A stretch of 64,000 nt of DNA, from positions 83,527 through 147,526 of the forward strand of contig NZ_JACJSD010000017.1 of NCBI RefSeq assembly GCF_014697615.1, given 5' to 3'. Made by a program: the position numbers and the translations under genes. Below the pieces are notes generated by a model. It was given only the letters and a program-made list of their open reading frames with translations, did no database searches and had not been told where the DNA came from. This DNA is from Nostoc sp. FACHB-280. Lineage in GTDB: Bacteria; Cyanobacteriota; Cyanobacteriia; Cyanobacteriales; Nostocaceae. Position 1 is the stretch's first letter. Each line of letters opens with the position of its first letter. This document shows, in pieces, positions 9,544 through 18,444 of the stretch.

Positions 9544-9724
9544 ATTTTATTTGTTTAACCAATTGCTAATGGCAGATAAACTATACAGTCTTGATATTCA
9601 CTATCTTCTGAAGCTAAAGCAGCTAATCATTAATTCTCTAGAGTTTTACTACTCATAAATTTGACAATACTCTTATCAAATATTTGGAAATTCACATCTG
9701 AGATTTATTATAAGTGAATGGATT

Positions 9725-9830
9725 TTGTGGAGCGCCGAAACCAAGAGCAAAGCTAATGCAACAACTGAGGCAACCACCCCCAAACACCACAGAGGGAAAC
9801 TACAGGCGTTGTTGGTTGCGAAAGACGTGC
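9725..9830 (+). other. GC-richer island upstream of lysS, possible structured leader or small RNA
   Basis: Within an AT-rich spacer (9544-9943) about 100 bp are clearly richer in G and C and contain GCGCCGAAACCAAGAGC, GAGGCAACCACCCCC, CAGAGGGAAACTACAGG and GTTGTTGGTTGCG. GCAACC (9770-9775) can pair with GGTTGC (9814-9819). There is no ORF. The GAAACC/GGGAAAC words are reminiscent of cyanobacterial Yfr2-type RNAs, but no firm match can be made by eye. Confidence 0.25.
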
Positions 9831-9943
9831 AATTTACTTTTATGTCAAATTTAGCTCAATAGTTGCAGCGAACTTAGTTATTTTGTCAGCGCCCATCTGA
9901 TCGCAGCATCTATAATTAATCTTGCCCTATTTAGTTCGTTACC

Positions 9944-11470
9944 ATGTCGGAAGAAGATATCCGTGCCGCGAGGCTGGAAAAAGTAGACCAGATTAAGCAG
10001 TTAGGGACTAATCCCTACGCCTATCGTTGGGAATCCACCCATAACGCCGCCCAATTGCAAGAAAAATTTGCTGATTTAGCTAGTGGTGAAGAAGTTGATT
10101 TAGAAGTTGCGATCGCAGGGCGCATCATGGCGCGGCGTGTTTTCGGTAAACTAGCATTTTTCACCTTGCAAGACGAAACCGGCAGCATACAGCTTTATCT
10201 GGAGAAAAATCGCATCCAAGAAAGCATGGCAGAAATTGATGCTGAAGCTTTCAACCACCTGAAACAACTCACAGATGCAGGCGATATTCTGGGAGTTAAA
10301 GGCACGATTAAACGGACTGAAAAGGGCGAGTTATCAGTCTACGTCAAACAATACACTATCCTGACTAAATCCCTTCTGCCTCTACCCGACAAGTGGCATG
10401 GATTAACAGATGTTGCCAAACGCTACCGTCAGCGATATGTTGACTTGATTGTTAACCCCGAAGTCCGCCAAACTTTTCGCCGTCGCGCCCAAATTACCGC
10501 AGGTATTCGCCGCTATTTAGAACAGCGCGATTTTCTCGAAATTGAAACGCCTGTTTTGCAAAGTGAAGCTGGTGGTGCAGATGCACGTCCTTTCATCACC
10601 TACCACAACACTTTAGAAATGGAACTGTATCTGCGAATTGCCACAGAACTCCATCTCAAGCGGTTGATTGTTGGTGGGTTTGAAAAAGTGTTTGAAATGG
10701 GACGGATTTTCCGCAATGAAGGAATTTCCACCAGACACAACCCTGAATTTACCTCAATTGAAATTTACCAAGCTTACGCCGACTACAACGATATGATGGC
10801 GCTGATGGAAGGCATTATTACTACCGTCGCCCAAGAAGTTCTCGGCACATTGCAAATTACCTACCAAGGTGAAACTGTAGATTTAACACCACCTTGGCGA
10901 CGGGTGACAATGCACGACTTAGTTAAAGAAGTCACAGGCCTAGACTTTAATTCCTTCCAAAGTTTGTCAGATGCCAAAGCCGCAGCTAAAAATGCGGGGA
11001 TTCCTGGTACAGATGAAGCCCAATCAATTGGTAAGTTACTCAATTTAGCTTTTGAAGAAAAGGTAGAAACAAATTTAATTCAACCTACCTTTGTCATTGA
11101 CTATCCTGTAGAAATTTCGCCACTCGCAAAACCGCACCGTTCTCAACCGGGTTTGGTAGAACGATTTGAGTTATTTATTGTGGGACGCGAAACTGCTAAC
11201 AGCTTCTCAGAATTAACAGACCCCATCGACCAAAGAGAACGTTTAGAAGCCCAAGCCGCCCGCAAAGCTGCTGGTGACTTAGAAGCCCAAGGTGTAGATG
11301 AAGACTTTCTCACCGCCCTGGAATATGGAATGCCACCTACAGGCGGTTTAGGTATTGGCATTGATCGGTTAGTCATGTTATTAACTGACTCTGCAAGCAT
11401 TCGGGATGTCATCGCTTTCCCCTTACTCAAGCCGGAAAAATCAGAAGCATCCGCAGAAGCAGCAAGTTAA
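9944..11470 (+). CDS. lysS: Lysine--tRNA ligase (class II)
   Basis: Charges tRNA-Lys in the cytoplasm. 508 residues, the standard length. The N-terminal OB-fold anticodon-binding domain reads [20 protein letters not shown]. The class II core contains motif 2 [20 protein letters not shown] (about residues 247-266) and motif 3 [16 protein letters not shown] (about 467-482), the family signature. The tail is short and Ala/Glu-rich (SEASAEAAS). It is monocistronic: a long spacer precedes it and a strong terminator immediately follows the stop. Confidence 0.98.
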   Translation: MSEEDIRAARLEKVDQIKQLGTNPYAYRWESTHNAAQLQEKFADLASGEEVDLEVAIAGRIMARRVFGKLAFFTLQDETGSIQLYLEKNRIQESMAEIDAEAFNHLKQLTDAGDILGVKGTIKRTEKGELSVYVKQYTILTKSLLPLPDKWHGLTDVAKRYRQRYVDLIVNPEVRQTFRRRAQITAGIRRYLEQRDFLEIETPVLQSEAGGADARPFITYHNTLEMELYLRIATELHLKRLIVGGFEKVFEMGRIFRNEGISTRHNPEFTSIEIYQAYADYNDMMALMEGIITTVAQEVLGTLQITYQGETVDLTPPWRRVTMHDLVKEVTGLDFNSFQSLSDAKAAAKNAGIPGTDEAQSIGKLLNLAFEEKVETNLIQPTFVIDYPVEISPLAKPHRSQPGLVERFELFIVGRETANSFSELTDPIDQRERLEAQAARKAAGDLEAQGVDEDFLTALEYGMPPTGGLGIGIDRLVMLLTDSASIRDVIAFPLLKPEKSEASAEAAS

Positions 11471-11513
11471 AAAACCTGTAGGAACGTGAAAATTGACGTT
11501 CCTACAGGTTTTT
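11471..11513 (+). terminator. lysS terminator
   Basis: AAAACCTGTAGGAACGT (11471-11487) pairs perfectly over 17 bp with ACGTTCCTACAGGTTTT (11496-11512), with an 8-base loop and a following T. It starts at the base after the lysS stop codon. Confidence 0.85.
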
Positions 11514-11629
11514 ATTGACTATCATCAAATTAACTTTTGAATAAAGCATTTGAAGTATAAATGAGGAAATTGAAAAAGCCCGAATACTAGGCATACTAAT
11601 AATTTTACCTCCTGCCTTCTGTTATGAGA

Positions 11630-12364
11630 TTAAATTTGCACCACAATTCTCATTTCCTCCAGTTTTTGCTGCAACCAACTAGCAAACAAATCTCTAAGAA
11701 TTTTGCAGCGTAATTCTTCATCTAAATGAGGCTGAATAATTTCTTCAACCCAAATCAGATGAACTCCTTTATGTGTGAGAATGGGCTTAAGAATCTGTGG
11801 CGGATGAGCAGTAAAAACATAATTAGCAATCTCTGGCATCACATCACTACGATATCTGATTCCACAATATCCACCTACACGACGTAATTCTGGTTCTTGG
11901 ATGTATTGTTGAGCAAGATTTTGGAAAGATATATGATTTTCTTGCAGGTCATAAAATAGCTTCCAAGCTAAGTCTTCGTCATCTAAAACAACTTCATAAG
12001 TGACAGACTTAGCATAATCAAGTTGATGTGCAGCAAAGAAAGGTTCGACTTGTTCGGCAAAAAGATAATCAGCTAACTTGGCAGAAAGTAAAGAAACTTG
12101 AACTAATTCTTTGAACTCATTGAGAGACAGATAATGTTTTTCTAGCCATAATGCAGTATCTTTAGCTTTGATAAGTTTTTTAGCCAAACGTATTTTATCT
12201 GCTGTCTGCTGAAGCTCTCCTGCTTGAATATTGATATCTGCTTGATGAGCAGCATTAGTAATGATCTTGCGAGTTGCGATCGCCGCAATTATATCTGGAA
12301 GTTGGCAGGAAAGCTTGAGTTGATACAATATATCTTCAGAAGAGATAGTGTAAAAATCATTCAT
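11630..12364 (-). CDS. Parvulin-type peptidylprolyl isomerase (PpiC/SurA-like), no signal peptide
   Basis: 244 residues. An N-terminal helical chaperone-like region (about 1-110) is followed by a parvulin-like domain: LAWKLFYDLQENHISFQNLA, RRVGGYCGIRYRSDVMPEIA, TAHPPQILKPILTHKGVHL and WVEEI. No signal peptide or membrane helix is seen, so it should act in the cytoplasm. In cyanobacteria such SurA-like proteins often lie beside peptide-export genes and HTH proteins; here the HTH gene is 28 bp upstream on the same strand and a double-glycine peptide gene lies further upstream. A role in folding or handling an exported peptide is inference from that context. Confidence 0.78.
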   Translation of the reverse strand: MNDFYTISSEDILYQLKLSCQLPDIIAAIATRKIITNAAHQADINIQAGELQQTADKIRLAKKLIKAKDTALWLEKHYLSLNEFKELVQVSLLSAKLADYLFAEQVEPFFAAHQLDYAKSVTYEVVLDDEDLAWKLFYDLQENHISFQNLAQQYIQEPELRRVGGYCGIRYRSDVMPEIANYVFTAHPPQILKPILTHKGVHLIWVEEIIQPHLDEELRCKILRDLFASWLQQKLEEMRIVVQI

Positions 12365-12392
12365 TAATTTATTCCTGTTTGAAAAATACCCT

Positions 12393-13007
12393 TTATTGAG
12401 GAGTATTCACAAAATTGAATAATTCTTCTAAACTGTTAGGCTCAGAAATTAATTGCAAATCACATATTACAATTTCGGCATCTTGAATATTGTGAGTTTC
12501 TTGTTGCGGTATGTTATTTTTTTGTTTTGTTGACAGTCCCATTTTTTTAAGTAAACGACTAATGTGACGTTCGGTAATTTTAATTCCCATTTCATTCGCT
12601 AAATGTTTGCTTAACCATTGTGCCGTCCAGTTTCTAAATGGGTAGCCATATTCACAAGGGCTATGAGTGACTAATTCTCTTAAGCGGTCGAGATATTGCT
12701 CATTAATACTCTTTGGCCGTCCTATTTTTTGTTCTTGCCATTGGTGAGCTAACCCAGCTTTAGCAACACTAGTCCAATATCTTGCCATGTGGTAGGAACA
12801 GCCTAATATTTGACAAATTTTGCTTGGAGATTTACCTTGATCTGCCAGCAACATAATTTCGATGCGACGATGATATTCAGGTTGTAAATTTGTTTGCAGA
12901 CTTTTCAGCAATACTTTTTTTTGAAAAGGGGTTAAAAACTTACTAACATTAACGTTATAAACTTCTAAATGTGGAAATTGATTAATTTCATGTGGCATAG
13001 CTTTCAA
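12393..13007 (-). CDS. IS630-like helix-turn-helix protein without transposase catalytic domain
   Basis: 204 residues. Two DNA-binding modules are visible. The first is a homeodomain-like HTH at about 45-85 (HRRIEIMLLADQGKSPSKIC, LGCSYHMARYW). The second is a winged HTH of the IS630/Tc1 type at about 100-170 (YPFRNWTAQWLSKHLANEMG, ITERHISRLLKKMGLS). In IS630 transposases a DDE nuclease domain follows; here the frame ends after about 35 acidic residues with no DDE motif. It is 28 bp upstream of the PPIase gene and likely co-transcribed. A domesticated transposase-derived regulator of the local operon is plausible; a truncated transposase is the alternative, but the intact C-terminus and operon position argue against it. 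Confidence 0.7.
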   Translation of the reverse strand: MKAMPHEINQFPHLEVYNVNVSKFLTPFQKKVLLKSLQTNLQPEYHRRIEIMLLADQGKSPSKICQILGCSYHMARYWTSVAKAGLAHQWQEQKIGRPKSINEQYLDRLRELVTHSPCEYGYPFRNWTAQWLSKHLANEMGIKITERHISRLLKKMGLSTKQKNNIPQQETHNIQDAEIVICDLQLISEPNSLEELFNFVNTPQ

Positions 13008-13455
13008 AACCTTATCACAAGAGAAAAACTGTCTAAATTGCTCTTTTTTATTAAAGTAAATTTCTAGGCTAAATAGTTAAATATCTGATAGGTTGATTAG
13101 CTTCAATGTTAGTTAAACACTTTTGTCAGTCACAGCCATAAATAGGAGTAAATTAAATAGCTGATGTGTGACATAATTTCTGTCCCTGGAAAGATTTAAA
13201 TTAATATTGAATGACTTACAGAACTTACACAAGAACACGCTAAAATCCTCTTAACTTCGTGTTCTATTCTTCAAGACACAGAACGGAGAATAGGAAGCTG
13301 TTTGCGAGTCTAAATTTTTTCATGATTTTGCGTAATACCAATTCACGAAATTACTGATACAAATCAATTCCTTTACTTGTGCATTTGTATTATTTTTAAA
13401 TTTGAACGGTAAAAGTTTTAACTAATATCGTATTTAGCTGAGGGAAACTCATAAC
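13008..13455. other. Intergenic region, no gene seen
   Basis: About 450 bp upstream of the HTH-PPIase operon. It is AT-rich with no ORF; GAACACG and CGTGTTC at about 13,230-13,265 form a weak inverted pair. It probably contains the promoter of the operon. Confidence 0.5.
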
Positions 13456-13496
13456 AAAAAAATCCTTAGCCTAAGATCAGAACTTAAAGCTAAGGA
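13456..13496 (-). terminator. Terminator of the double-glycine peptide gene
   Basis: On the minus strand TCCTTAGC (13496-13489) pairs with GCTAAGGA (13470-13463), followed by seven T residues (13462-13456). It lies about 120 bp after the peptide stop and separates it from the HTH-PPIase operon. Confidence 0.75.
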
Positions 13497-13617
13497 CATT
13501 GATTAAAGGCTAACAATCATCAATAAAGCTGATTAATTAGAGCAGGATCAAGAAATTATGAACTTCATCCTACTCATGAGTTTATGAAACTAAAATTCAG
13601 CGGTTGATTGCTGAATT

Positions 13618-13914
13618 CTACTCAGTAGTACCGCCGCCAGCACCACCACCATTACCAGTACCACCGCCGCCACCAGCAGCGCCTCCGTTACCAAGACCGC
13701 CACCACCAACAGCCGCACTAAATGTCTTAGCAATGGAAACAATATTATTTAGTGCATACACATTGATACCAAATTCCAGTAATTTCTCGATGCCAGGGCC
13801 ATATCCTCCCTGCAAGTTCATAGAATCTGTATCAGCAAGGTCTTGCAGAAAACTTTCAGAATCTATGAACAATTCAGAACCAGTAGGATTCAAGGTATGC
13901 TTCTTGATATTCAT
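13618..13914 (-). CDS. Gly-rich peptide precursor with double-glycine leader (bacteriocin/RiPP-like)
   Basis: 98 residues. The leader contains ESFLQDLADTDSMNLQGG: Gly36-Gly37 preceded by Leu34 (position -4) and Leu26 (position -12), as in leaders cleaved by C39-peptidase exporters. Cleavage would leave a 61-residue core: YGPGIEKLLEFG, an aliphatic helix-prone segment (INVYALNNIVSIAKTFSAAV), then about 30 residues that are mostly Gly with Ala, Asn and Thr. A strong GGAGG ribosome site and a T-tailed terminator show that this strand is expressed, although the opposite frame also reads a Pro-rich ORF. No exporter or modifying enzyme lies beside it; an HTH protein and a PPIase follow downstream. 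Confidence 0.78.
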   Translation of the reverse strand: MNIKKHTLNPTGSELFIDSESFLQDLADTDSMNLQGGYGPGIEKLLEFGINVYALNNIVSIAKTFSAAVGGGGLGNGGAAGGGGGTGNGGGAGGGTTE

Positions 13915-13924
13915 GATGATTTTT

Positions 13925-13929
13925 CCTCC
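13925..13929 (-). promoter_or_regulatory. Ribosome binding site of the double-glycine peptide gene
   Basis: GGAGG lies 10 bases before the ATG at 13914. It is one of the strongest sites in the window and decides which of the two overlapping frames is the gene. Confidence 0.8.
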
Positions 13930-14111
13930 AATTATCTGTGGAACAAAAAGCTAGTTTTTTGTAATTAAGCTTTATTGGCTTAACCTTACATTTGCATTAT
14001 TAGCCTTCAAACTTCGATTTACAAGCAGAAAAACGAGATTGATTCGACACAATTTGACTAATTATGTCGAGGTAAATATTGAGTAGATATGGTTGAAATT
14101 GATATTCCAAT

Positions 14112-14143
14112 TTTGAAGGGCGCATAATTATGCGCCCTTCAAA
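14112..14143. repeat. Perfect 32-bp palindrome
   Basis: The 16-base arm TTTGAAGGGCGCATAA is followed at once by its exact reverse complement. It stands in the spacer between the peptide gene and the response regulator gene, both on the minus strand, far from either end. The inner core is shared with the hairpin at 8516-8537. As RNA it would make a very stable hairpin or cruciform. Confidence 0.8.
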
Positions 14144-14539
14144 TATATCTATATATAGCAGGGTATTAATGAACGATTAATTATCAAGATTATGAGAAAT
14201 TATCGACAATTCAGAAGGATTTTTCCCAAAAATTTTCTTAGTACAATGTTCAATCTTGCTCTGCCAATTCTTCTTTGTAGAATCAGCACTAGTTTGTAGT
14301 TTTGAGAAAAATGTATAAATTGCCAATCAATTGCCGAGACATAATTAGTAAAGTTTTGTCTTTAAAAGGGAGAAATAACCGTGATGTAACTCATTGAAAC
14401 ACCTCATATAGATTTAGCCAAGATATCAGGATATTTGGCAAATATGAATGATTTGTTATAGACATACTCAACTTATTAAGGGACTTCCAGAAAATAAATT
14501 ATCTAATAATGAAGAGTAAAGACAATGAGCAGATTCATT

Positions 14540-14663
14540 CTCCCTCCGCTCACGCCAGTTGCTACAACGGAGGGAACCTCAACGGACAGTTTGCTCAAGT
14601 CGGGAAACCCGTCCACGCAGATGTCCTCCGCAACGCACTGGCTCCCCTGCTCCCTCTGCTCAC
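14540..14663. repeat. Degenerate intergenic repeat mosaic (CCCTCCG / CGGAGGG type)
   Basis: A GC-rich patch in AT-rich surroundings: CCCTCCG (14542-14548) pairs with CGGAGGG (14568-14574), followed by CGGGAAACCCG and GCTCCCCTGCTCCCTCTGCT. Such CTCCCCTGCTCCC mosaics recur in Nostoc-type spacers. A frame across it (14509-14787) is not a believable gene. It lies just past the 3' end of the response regulator gene. Confidence 0.6.
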
Positions 14664-14697
14664 CACAACAACTGTATATTTTTTTAGTTGTAAGTCC

Positions 14698-15414
14698 CTA
14701 AGCACTGGTTGCTTCCGGCAATTCAAATTTATAACCATAGCCTCGAACTGTCTTAATAAATTCAGGTACATTTTGATCAACTTCTAGTTTCTTGCGTAGT
14801 TGACCAATATGTACGTCAACAACACGTCCATCACCCACATAGTCGCAACCCCAAATTTTTTGAATAAGTTGTGGACGACTCCAAGCTTGTCCAGGGTGAC
14901 TTGCCAAAAAATGTAAAATATTAAACTCTAGAGCTGTTAAATTTAGGGGTTTATCATTGAGTGTAACTTCTCTACCTTCTGGGTTAATTGCTAATTGCTT
15001 AAATACCAAGCGTTGTACAGGTGATGGGTTGATAGAACGGATACGTCTTAAAAGTGCTTGTACTCTGACTTCTACCTCCGCCAGACTAAATGGTTTAGTC
15101 AAAAAGTCATCAGCACCAGCCGAAAGAATTTTAATTTTATCTTCTTCCGCATTTCTACTGGTTAGTATCATTACTAGGACGTTCGTGCGACTCTGCATTT
15201 CTTCGCACAAATTGTAGCCACTAATATCTGGTAAATTCCAATCTAAGATGACTAAAGCTGGATTGAATTGCTCGAACAACGATAAAGCCGTTTTGCCATC
15301 TGCCGCAGACTCTATTTGATATTTACGGCCGAGAAAACGATAGATAAGATTACGGACACCAAAGTCGTCATCTACAACAAGAATTTTGGGGTTTGTAGCA
15401 GGAAGCATGACCAT
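14698..15414 (-). CDS. OmpR/PhoB-family two-component response regulator
   Basis: 238 residues. The receiver domain (about 8-125) has the acidic pair Asp15-Asp16, phospho-acceptor Asp58 (LVILDWNLPD), Thr85 and Lys107 (FLTKPF), all intact. The C-terminal winged helix (about 135-235) shows the OmpR pattern: LNLTALEFNILHFLASHPGQ, then DGRVVDVHIGQLRKKL and IKTVRGYGYKF. It should be a phosphorylation-controlled transcription factor. No histidine kinase is adjacent, so it is an orphan; the paralogue cannot be named. Start alternatives are 15414 and 15408. Confidence 0.93.
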   Translation of the reverse strand: MVMLPATNPKILVVDDDFGVRNLIYRFLGRKYQIESAADGKTALSLFEQFNPALVILDWNLPDISGYNLCEEMQSRTNVLVMILTSRNAEEDKIKILSAGADDFLTKPFSLAEVEVRVQALLRRIRSINPSPVQRLVFKQLAINPEGREVTLNDKPLNLTALEFNILHFLASHPGQAWSRPQLIQKIWGCDYVGDGRVVDVHIGQLRKKLEVDQNVPEFIKTVRGYGYKFELPEATSA

Positions 15415-15937
15415 AAAGTTCTAGCCTATTATTCATTGGGCAACTCGTAGTTGATATAGGTTTTTTGGCATACGAGAAGCCACTGCGGAAAAGTTTCTAT
15501 GACAAAGATTTTTTAGATTGTTTTGACATTTACCTAAGTTAAGTACTTAGACATAAAACAGTTTTTGCCAGACATGGACACTATTCTACTGAGATACACT
15601 TAATTTTCTATTAAATTTTGGAAAACTTCAGCTATCATATTGCATACCAAATGTATAAGTTTTGTATGATTTTTGTATGTTTTAGAAAATAACAGTATAA
15701 TTAAGCACTATTCTCTTTCCAAGAAATTCAATTGATTGAGAATTTTTGAAGAACAAATACCCTGCAAACAAAAAGTTAGTGGCGCATCCAGCCAGCTTCA
15801 ACTGAAATCTGGTAAAATATTTCACTCTCAATTTTCCAAAGTCAATGGTTTTGGAAAAGTCAGGCCATCTGTCCAGGGTGCGTCTACGTACAGCTAAATT
15901 CCTAATTGTAACCAAAAACACTTAAAAAGCTGATTGT
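15415..15937. other. Divergent intergenic region
   Basis: About 520 AT-rich bases between the response regulator (minus) and the HTH-NACHT gene (plus). Direct repeats of TTTTGTATG occur near 15,660-15,680. A 79-residue frame on the minus strand (15682-15921) has no recognisable content. Promoters for both genes are expected here. Confidence 0.45.
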
Positions 15938-18307
15938 ATGACCAGCCAAGGACTCAGAGCTTCTTCAGAAGGTATTAGAGCTGCAAAAACAGCTTTAACT
16001 GACAAAACTTTAAGCCAACACAAATTAGCAATAGCTTTAGGTATTACGCGTCAACCAGTATCTAAGTTTTTTGCAGGGGAACCAGTTTCTCGCAGTTGCT
16101 TTGTACAAATTTGTCAACATTTAGGGTTATCTTGGCAAAAAATTGCTGGGTTGCCGGAAGATATAATTTCAGACACGAGTGCTAAATCACAAACTAATCA
16201 TAAAGATTTAAATATATTGGTGCAGGAAATACGTCAAAAGCGCCAAGACAAAATTCAAGACAAGTGCGGTAGTTTACAAATGATGGATATTGCTCGAACA
16301 ATTCCATTGCTTGATATATATACACCTATATATGTATTAGACAAAATTACAAGTCAAAGATGGCTGGAAATTGATGATTTAGTAAAAGAATGTGTTTCTG
16401 AATCAGGCTTTAACCAAAAAAAATTACTAGGTTCAGAAGTAGCATCACTTTACTCGAAGTTGATGGTAATGAGTAAACCATGCACAGGTAAAACTACATT
16501 CTTAAAATATTTAGCGATTGAGTGTAATCAAGGCGAATTCCAACCAAATTATGTAGCTATTTTTATTAGCCTCAAAGACTTTGCTGAAGACTTTAAAGAT
16601 AATAATAATTTTAGTTTGTTGAAGTATATTAGCCAAGAATTTGTGAGTTGTGGGATTGACACAGAATCAACGCAAAATATCTTAACTGAAGGTAAAGCGT
16701 TGATTTTATTAGATGGGTTAGATGAGATACCTACGGGAGATATAAATCGAGTTAATCAAGAGATTCGGCGATGTTCTCAGACTTATTACAAAAATCGATT
16801 TGTAATTAGCTGTCGCATCGGGGTGCAGAAGTATAAGTTTCCTGGATTTACTGAGGTTGAAATTGCTGATTTTGATATGCAGCAAGTCGAAACTTTTGTG
16901 AAGCAATGGTTCTTAGCAGTTGCCAATGAGTCTAAAGAAGATGGGGAATCTATAGGAAATTTATTCATTCATCAATTGCATTTGCCTGAAAATAAGCAAT
17001 TACGAGAATTAGCGATCGCACCAATATTATTACATCTGGTTTGTTTATTCTTTCACACAAAATCTGAATTTACATTTAAATTAGCTAAGTTATATGAAGC
17101 TGCCTTGAATATTTTGCTTGGTAGATGGGATGAAGTGAGAGGGGTTCACAGGCAGTCAATTACAGAGAATTTCAAATTATTGAATCCGAAAAAGTTCTTG
17201 GCGCAAATAGCTGCTATTACTTTTGAATCGGGAGAGAATTTTTTTGAGCAGGAACAAATACAATCTTTAATATATCAATATTTATGTAAATATCATTACT
17301 GTAGTGCCACTAACTTAGAATTAGTAAATCGGCAGTGGCAAGATAGTGAAACATTGTTAAAAAAAATGGAGGTAGAGTATGGTTTATTGGTGCAGCGATC
17401 GCACGGTATTTACTCTTTCTCTCATTTGGCTTTACAAGAGTATTTAACTGCGAAACATTTTGTCATCAATTACCAAGAACAGTCTGTGAATCAGCTAGTT
17501 AATCACATTGCCGAAAAACGCTGGCAAAATGTTTTCTTGCTGACTGTAAGTATGTTACCCAATGCGTCAGAAATGCTGCGGTTAATGAAACAAAAAATAG
17601 ATAATTTAGTGACTGATGACCAGAAGATTCAAGATTTCCTGTTTTGGCTCAATCAAAAGTCAAATTCAGTGGCTACTCAATATAAAGCGGGTGCAATTCG
17701 GGCTTTTTATTTAGTTTGTGTTGGTCGCGTGTTAGAACTGTGTTCGCCAGCAAGTAATTGTCCTCAACAGCAAGTATTTGGTAATTCATCTAGTTATGGT
17801 CTGGAGCGTGCTATTTTAGGTAATTTAGCATTCAACCCAGAACTGGCAATTGATGAGTTTCTAACTAGTACTTTTGCTTGTGCGGCTGAACTGGAATTTG
17901 CCTGTCATTATATTTTGAATGATGCTATTGTTTTTGACTACGCCCATGCGTTAAATATTGCCTTTGATAAAGCACTGAATTTAGTTGTTGAATCTAAATT
18001 TAAACAATTTCTCTACAACCTCAAAAAACAATTACCAAATGCTCAAAATTATCCACATAAATTTCGTAAGTGGTGGATAGAACATGGTAAATTCTGGAGT
18101 GGAAAATTTAGGGAACTTCTAATTGAATACCGTAATATTTGTCATGACTGGCAGTTGAGTAAACAGCAAATTGAATTAATTCAGCAATATTATGGTGCTA
18201 ATAAATTACTGATAAACTGCCTGAATGCTGCCCAGAAGATTACACCTGCAATTCGAGAAGAAATAGAAGAGACTTTATTGTTAGGAATTGCAGAAACAAA
18301 AAACTGA
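15938..18307 (+). CDS. HTH-NACHT STAND ATPase
   Basis: 789 residues. An XRE-like HTH lies at about 20-75 (LSQHKLAIALGITRQPVSKF, FVQICQHLGLSWQKI). The NACHT P-loop domain follows: Walker A region MSKPCTGKTTF at about 178-188 (the usual first Gly of GxxxxGKT is Ser), Walker B LILLDGLDEIP at about 253-263, and the downstream NACHT pattern FVISCRIGVQKY and VEIADFDMQQVETFVKQWF. The remaining 350 or so residues are helical without clear repeats (YSFSHLALQEYLTAKHF marks the end of the NACHT helical domain). Cyanobacteria carry many such proteins, and bacterial NACHT proteins include anti-phage defence factors; the trigger and effector here are unknown. Its codon use matches the neighbours. Confidence 0.88.
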   Translation: MTSQGLRASSEGIRAAKTALTDKTLSQHKLAIALGITRQPVSKFFAGEPVSRSCFVQICQHLGLSWQKIAGLPEDIISDTSAKSQTNHKDLNILVQEIRQKRQDKIQDKCGSLQMMDIARTIPLLDIYTPIYVLDKITSQRWLEIDDLVKECVSESGFNQKKLLGSEVASLYSKLMVMSKPCTGKTTFLKYLAIECNQGEFQPNYVAIFISLKDFAEDFKDNNNFSLLKYISQEFVSCGIDTESTQNILTEGKALILLDGLDEIPTGDINRVNQEIRRCSQTYYKNRFVISCRIGVQKYKFPGFTEVEIADFDMQQVETFVKQWFLAVANESKEDGESIGNLFIHQLHLPENKQLRELAIAPILLHLVCLFFHTKSEFTFKLAKLYEAALNILLGRWDEVRGVHRQSITENFKLLNPKKFLAQIAAITFESGENFFEQEQIQSLIYQYLCKYHYCSATNLELVNRQWQDSETLLKKMEVEYGLLVQRSHGIYSFSHLALQEYLTAKHFVINYQEQSVNQLVNHIAEKRWQNVFLLTVSMLPNASEMLRLMKQKIDNLVTDDQKIQDFLFWLNQKSNSVATQYKAGAIRAFYLVCVGRVLELCSPASNCPQQQVFGNSSSYGLERAILGNLAFNPELAIDEFLTSTFACAAELEFACHYILNDAIVFDYAHALNIAFDKALNLVVESKFKQFLYNLKKQLPNAQNYPHKFRKWWIEHGKFWSGKFRELLIEYRNICHDWQLSKQQIELIQQYYGANKLLINCLNAAQKITPAIREEIEETLLLGIAETKN

Positions 18308-18444
18308 AATATATAGGTATTAATTGTCAAAAACTAGCGAATATACCATAAGAAAGACTTTTAGAACATTCATACCAGAGAAAGAGCAATCAAATAGCTT
18401 TATCTCGTTAAATTGCTGTTAGCAAAGTCAGTTAAGGATATTTT

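Noticed and set aside
13604..13954. Plus-strand Pro-rich frame opposite the Gly-rich peptide
   Set aside because: Antisense of GGN codons reads as Pro/Ala; the ribosome site and terminator belong to the minus strand.
14509..14787. 92-residue frame over repeat mosaic
   Set aside because: Runs through a GC-rich repeat and into the antisense of the response regulator.
15682..15921. 79-residue minus frame upstream of the HTH-NACHT gene
   Set aside because: No recognisable motif, no ribosome site, lies in the promoter region.
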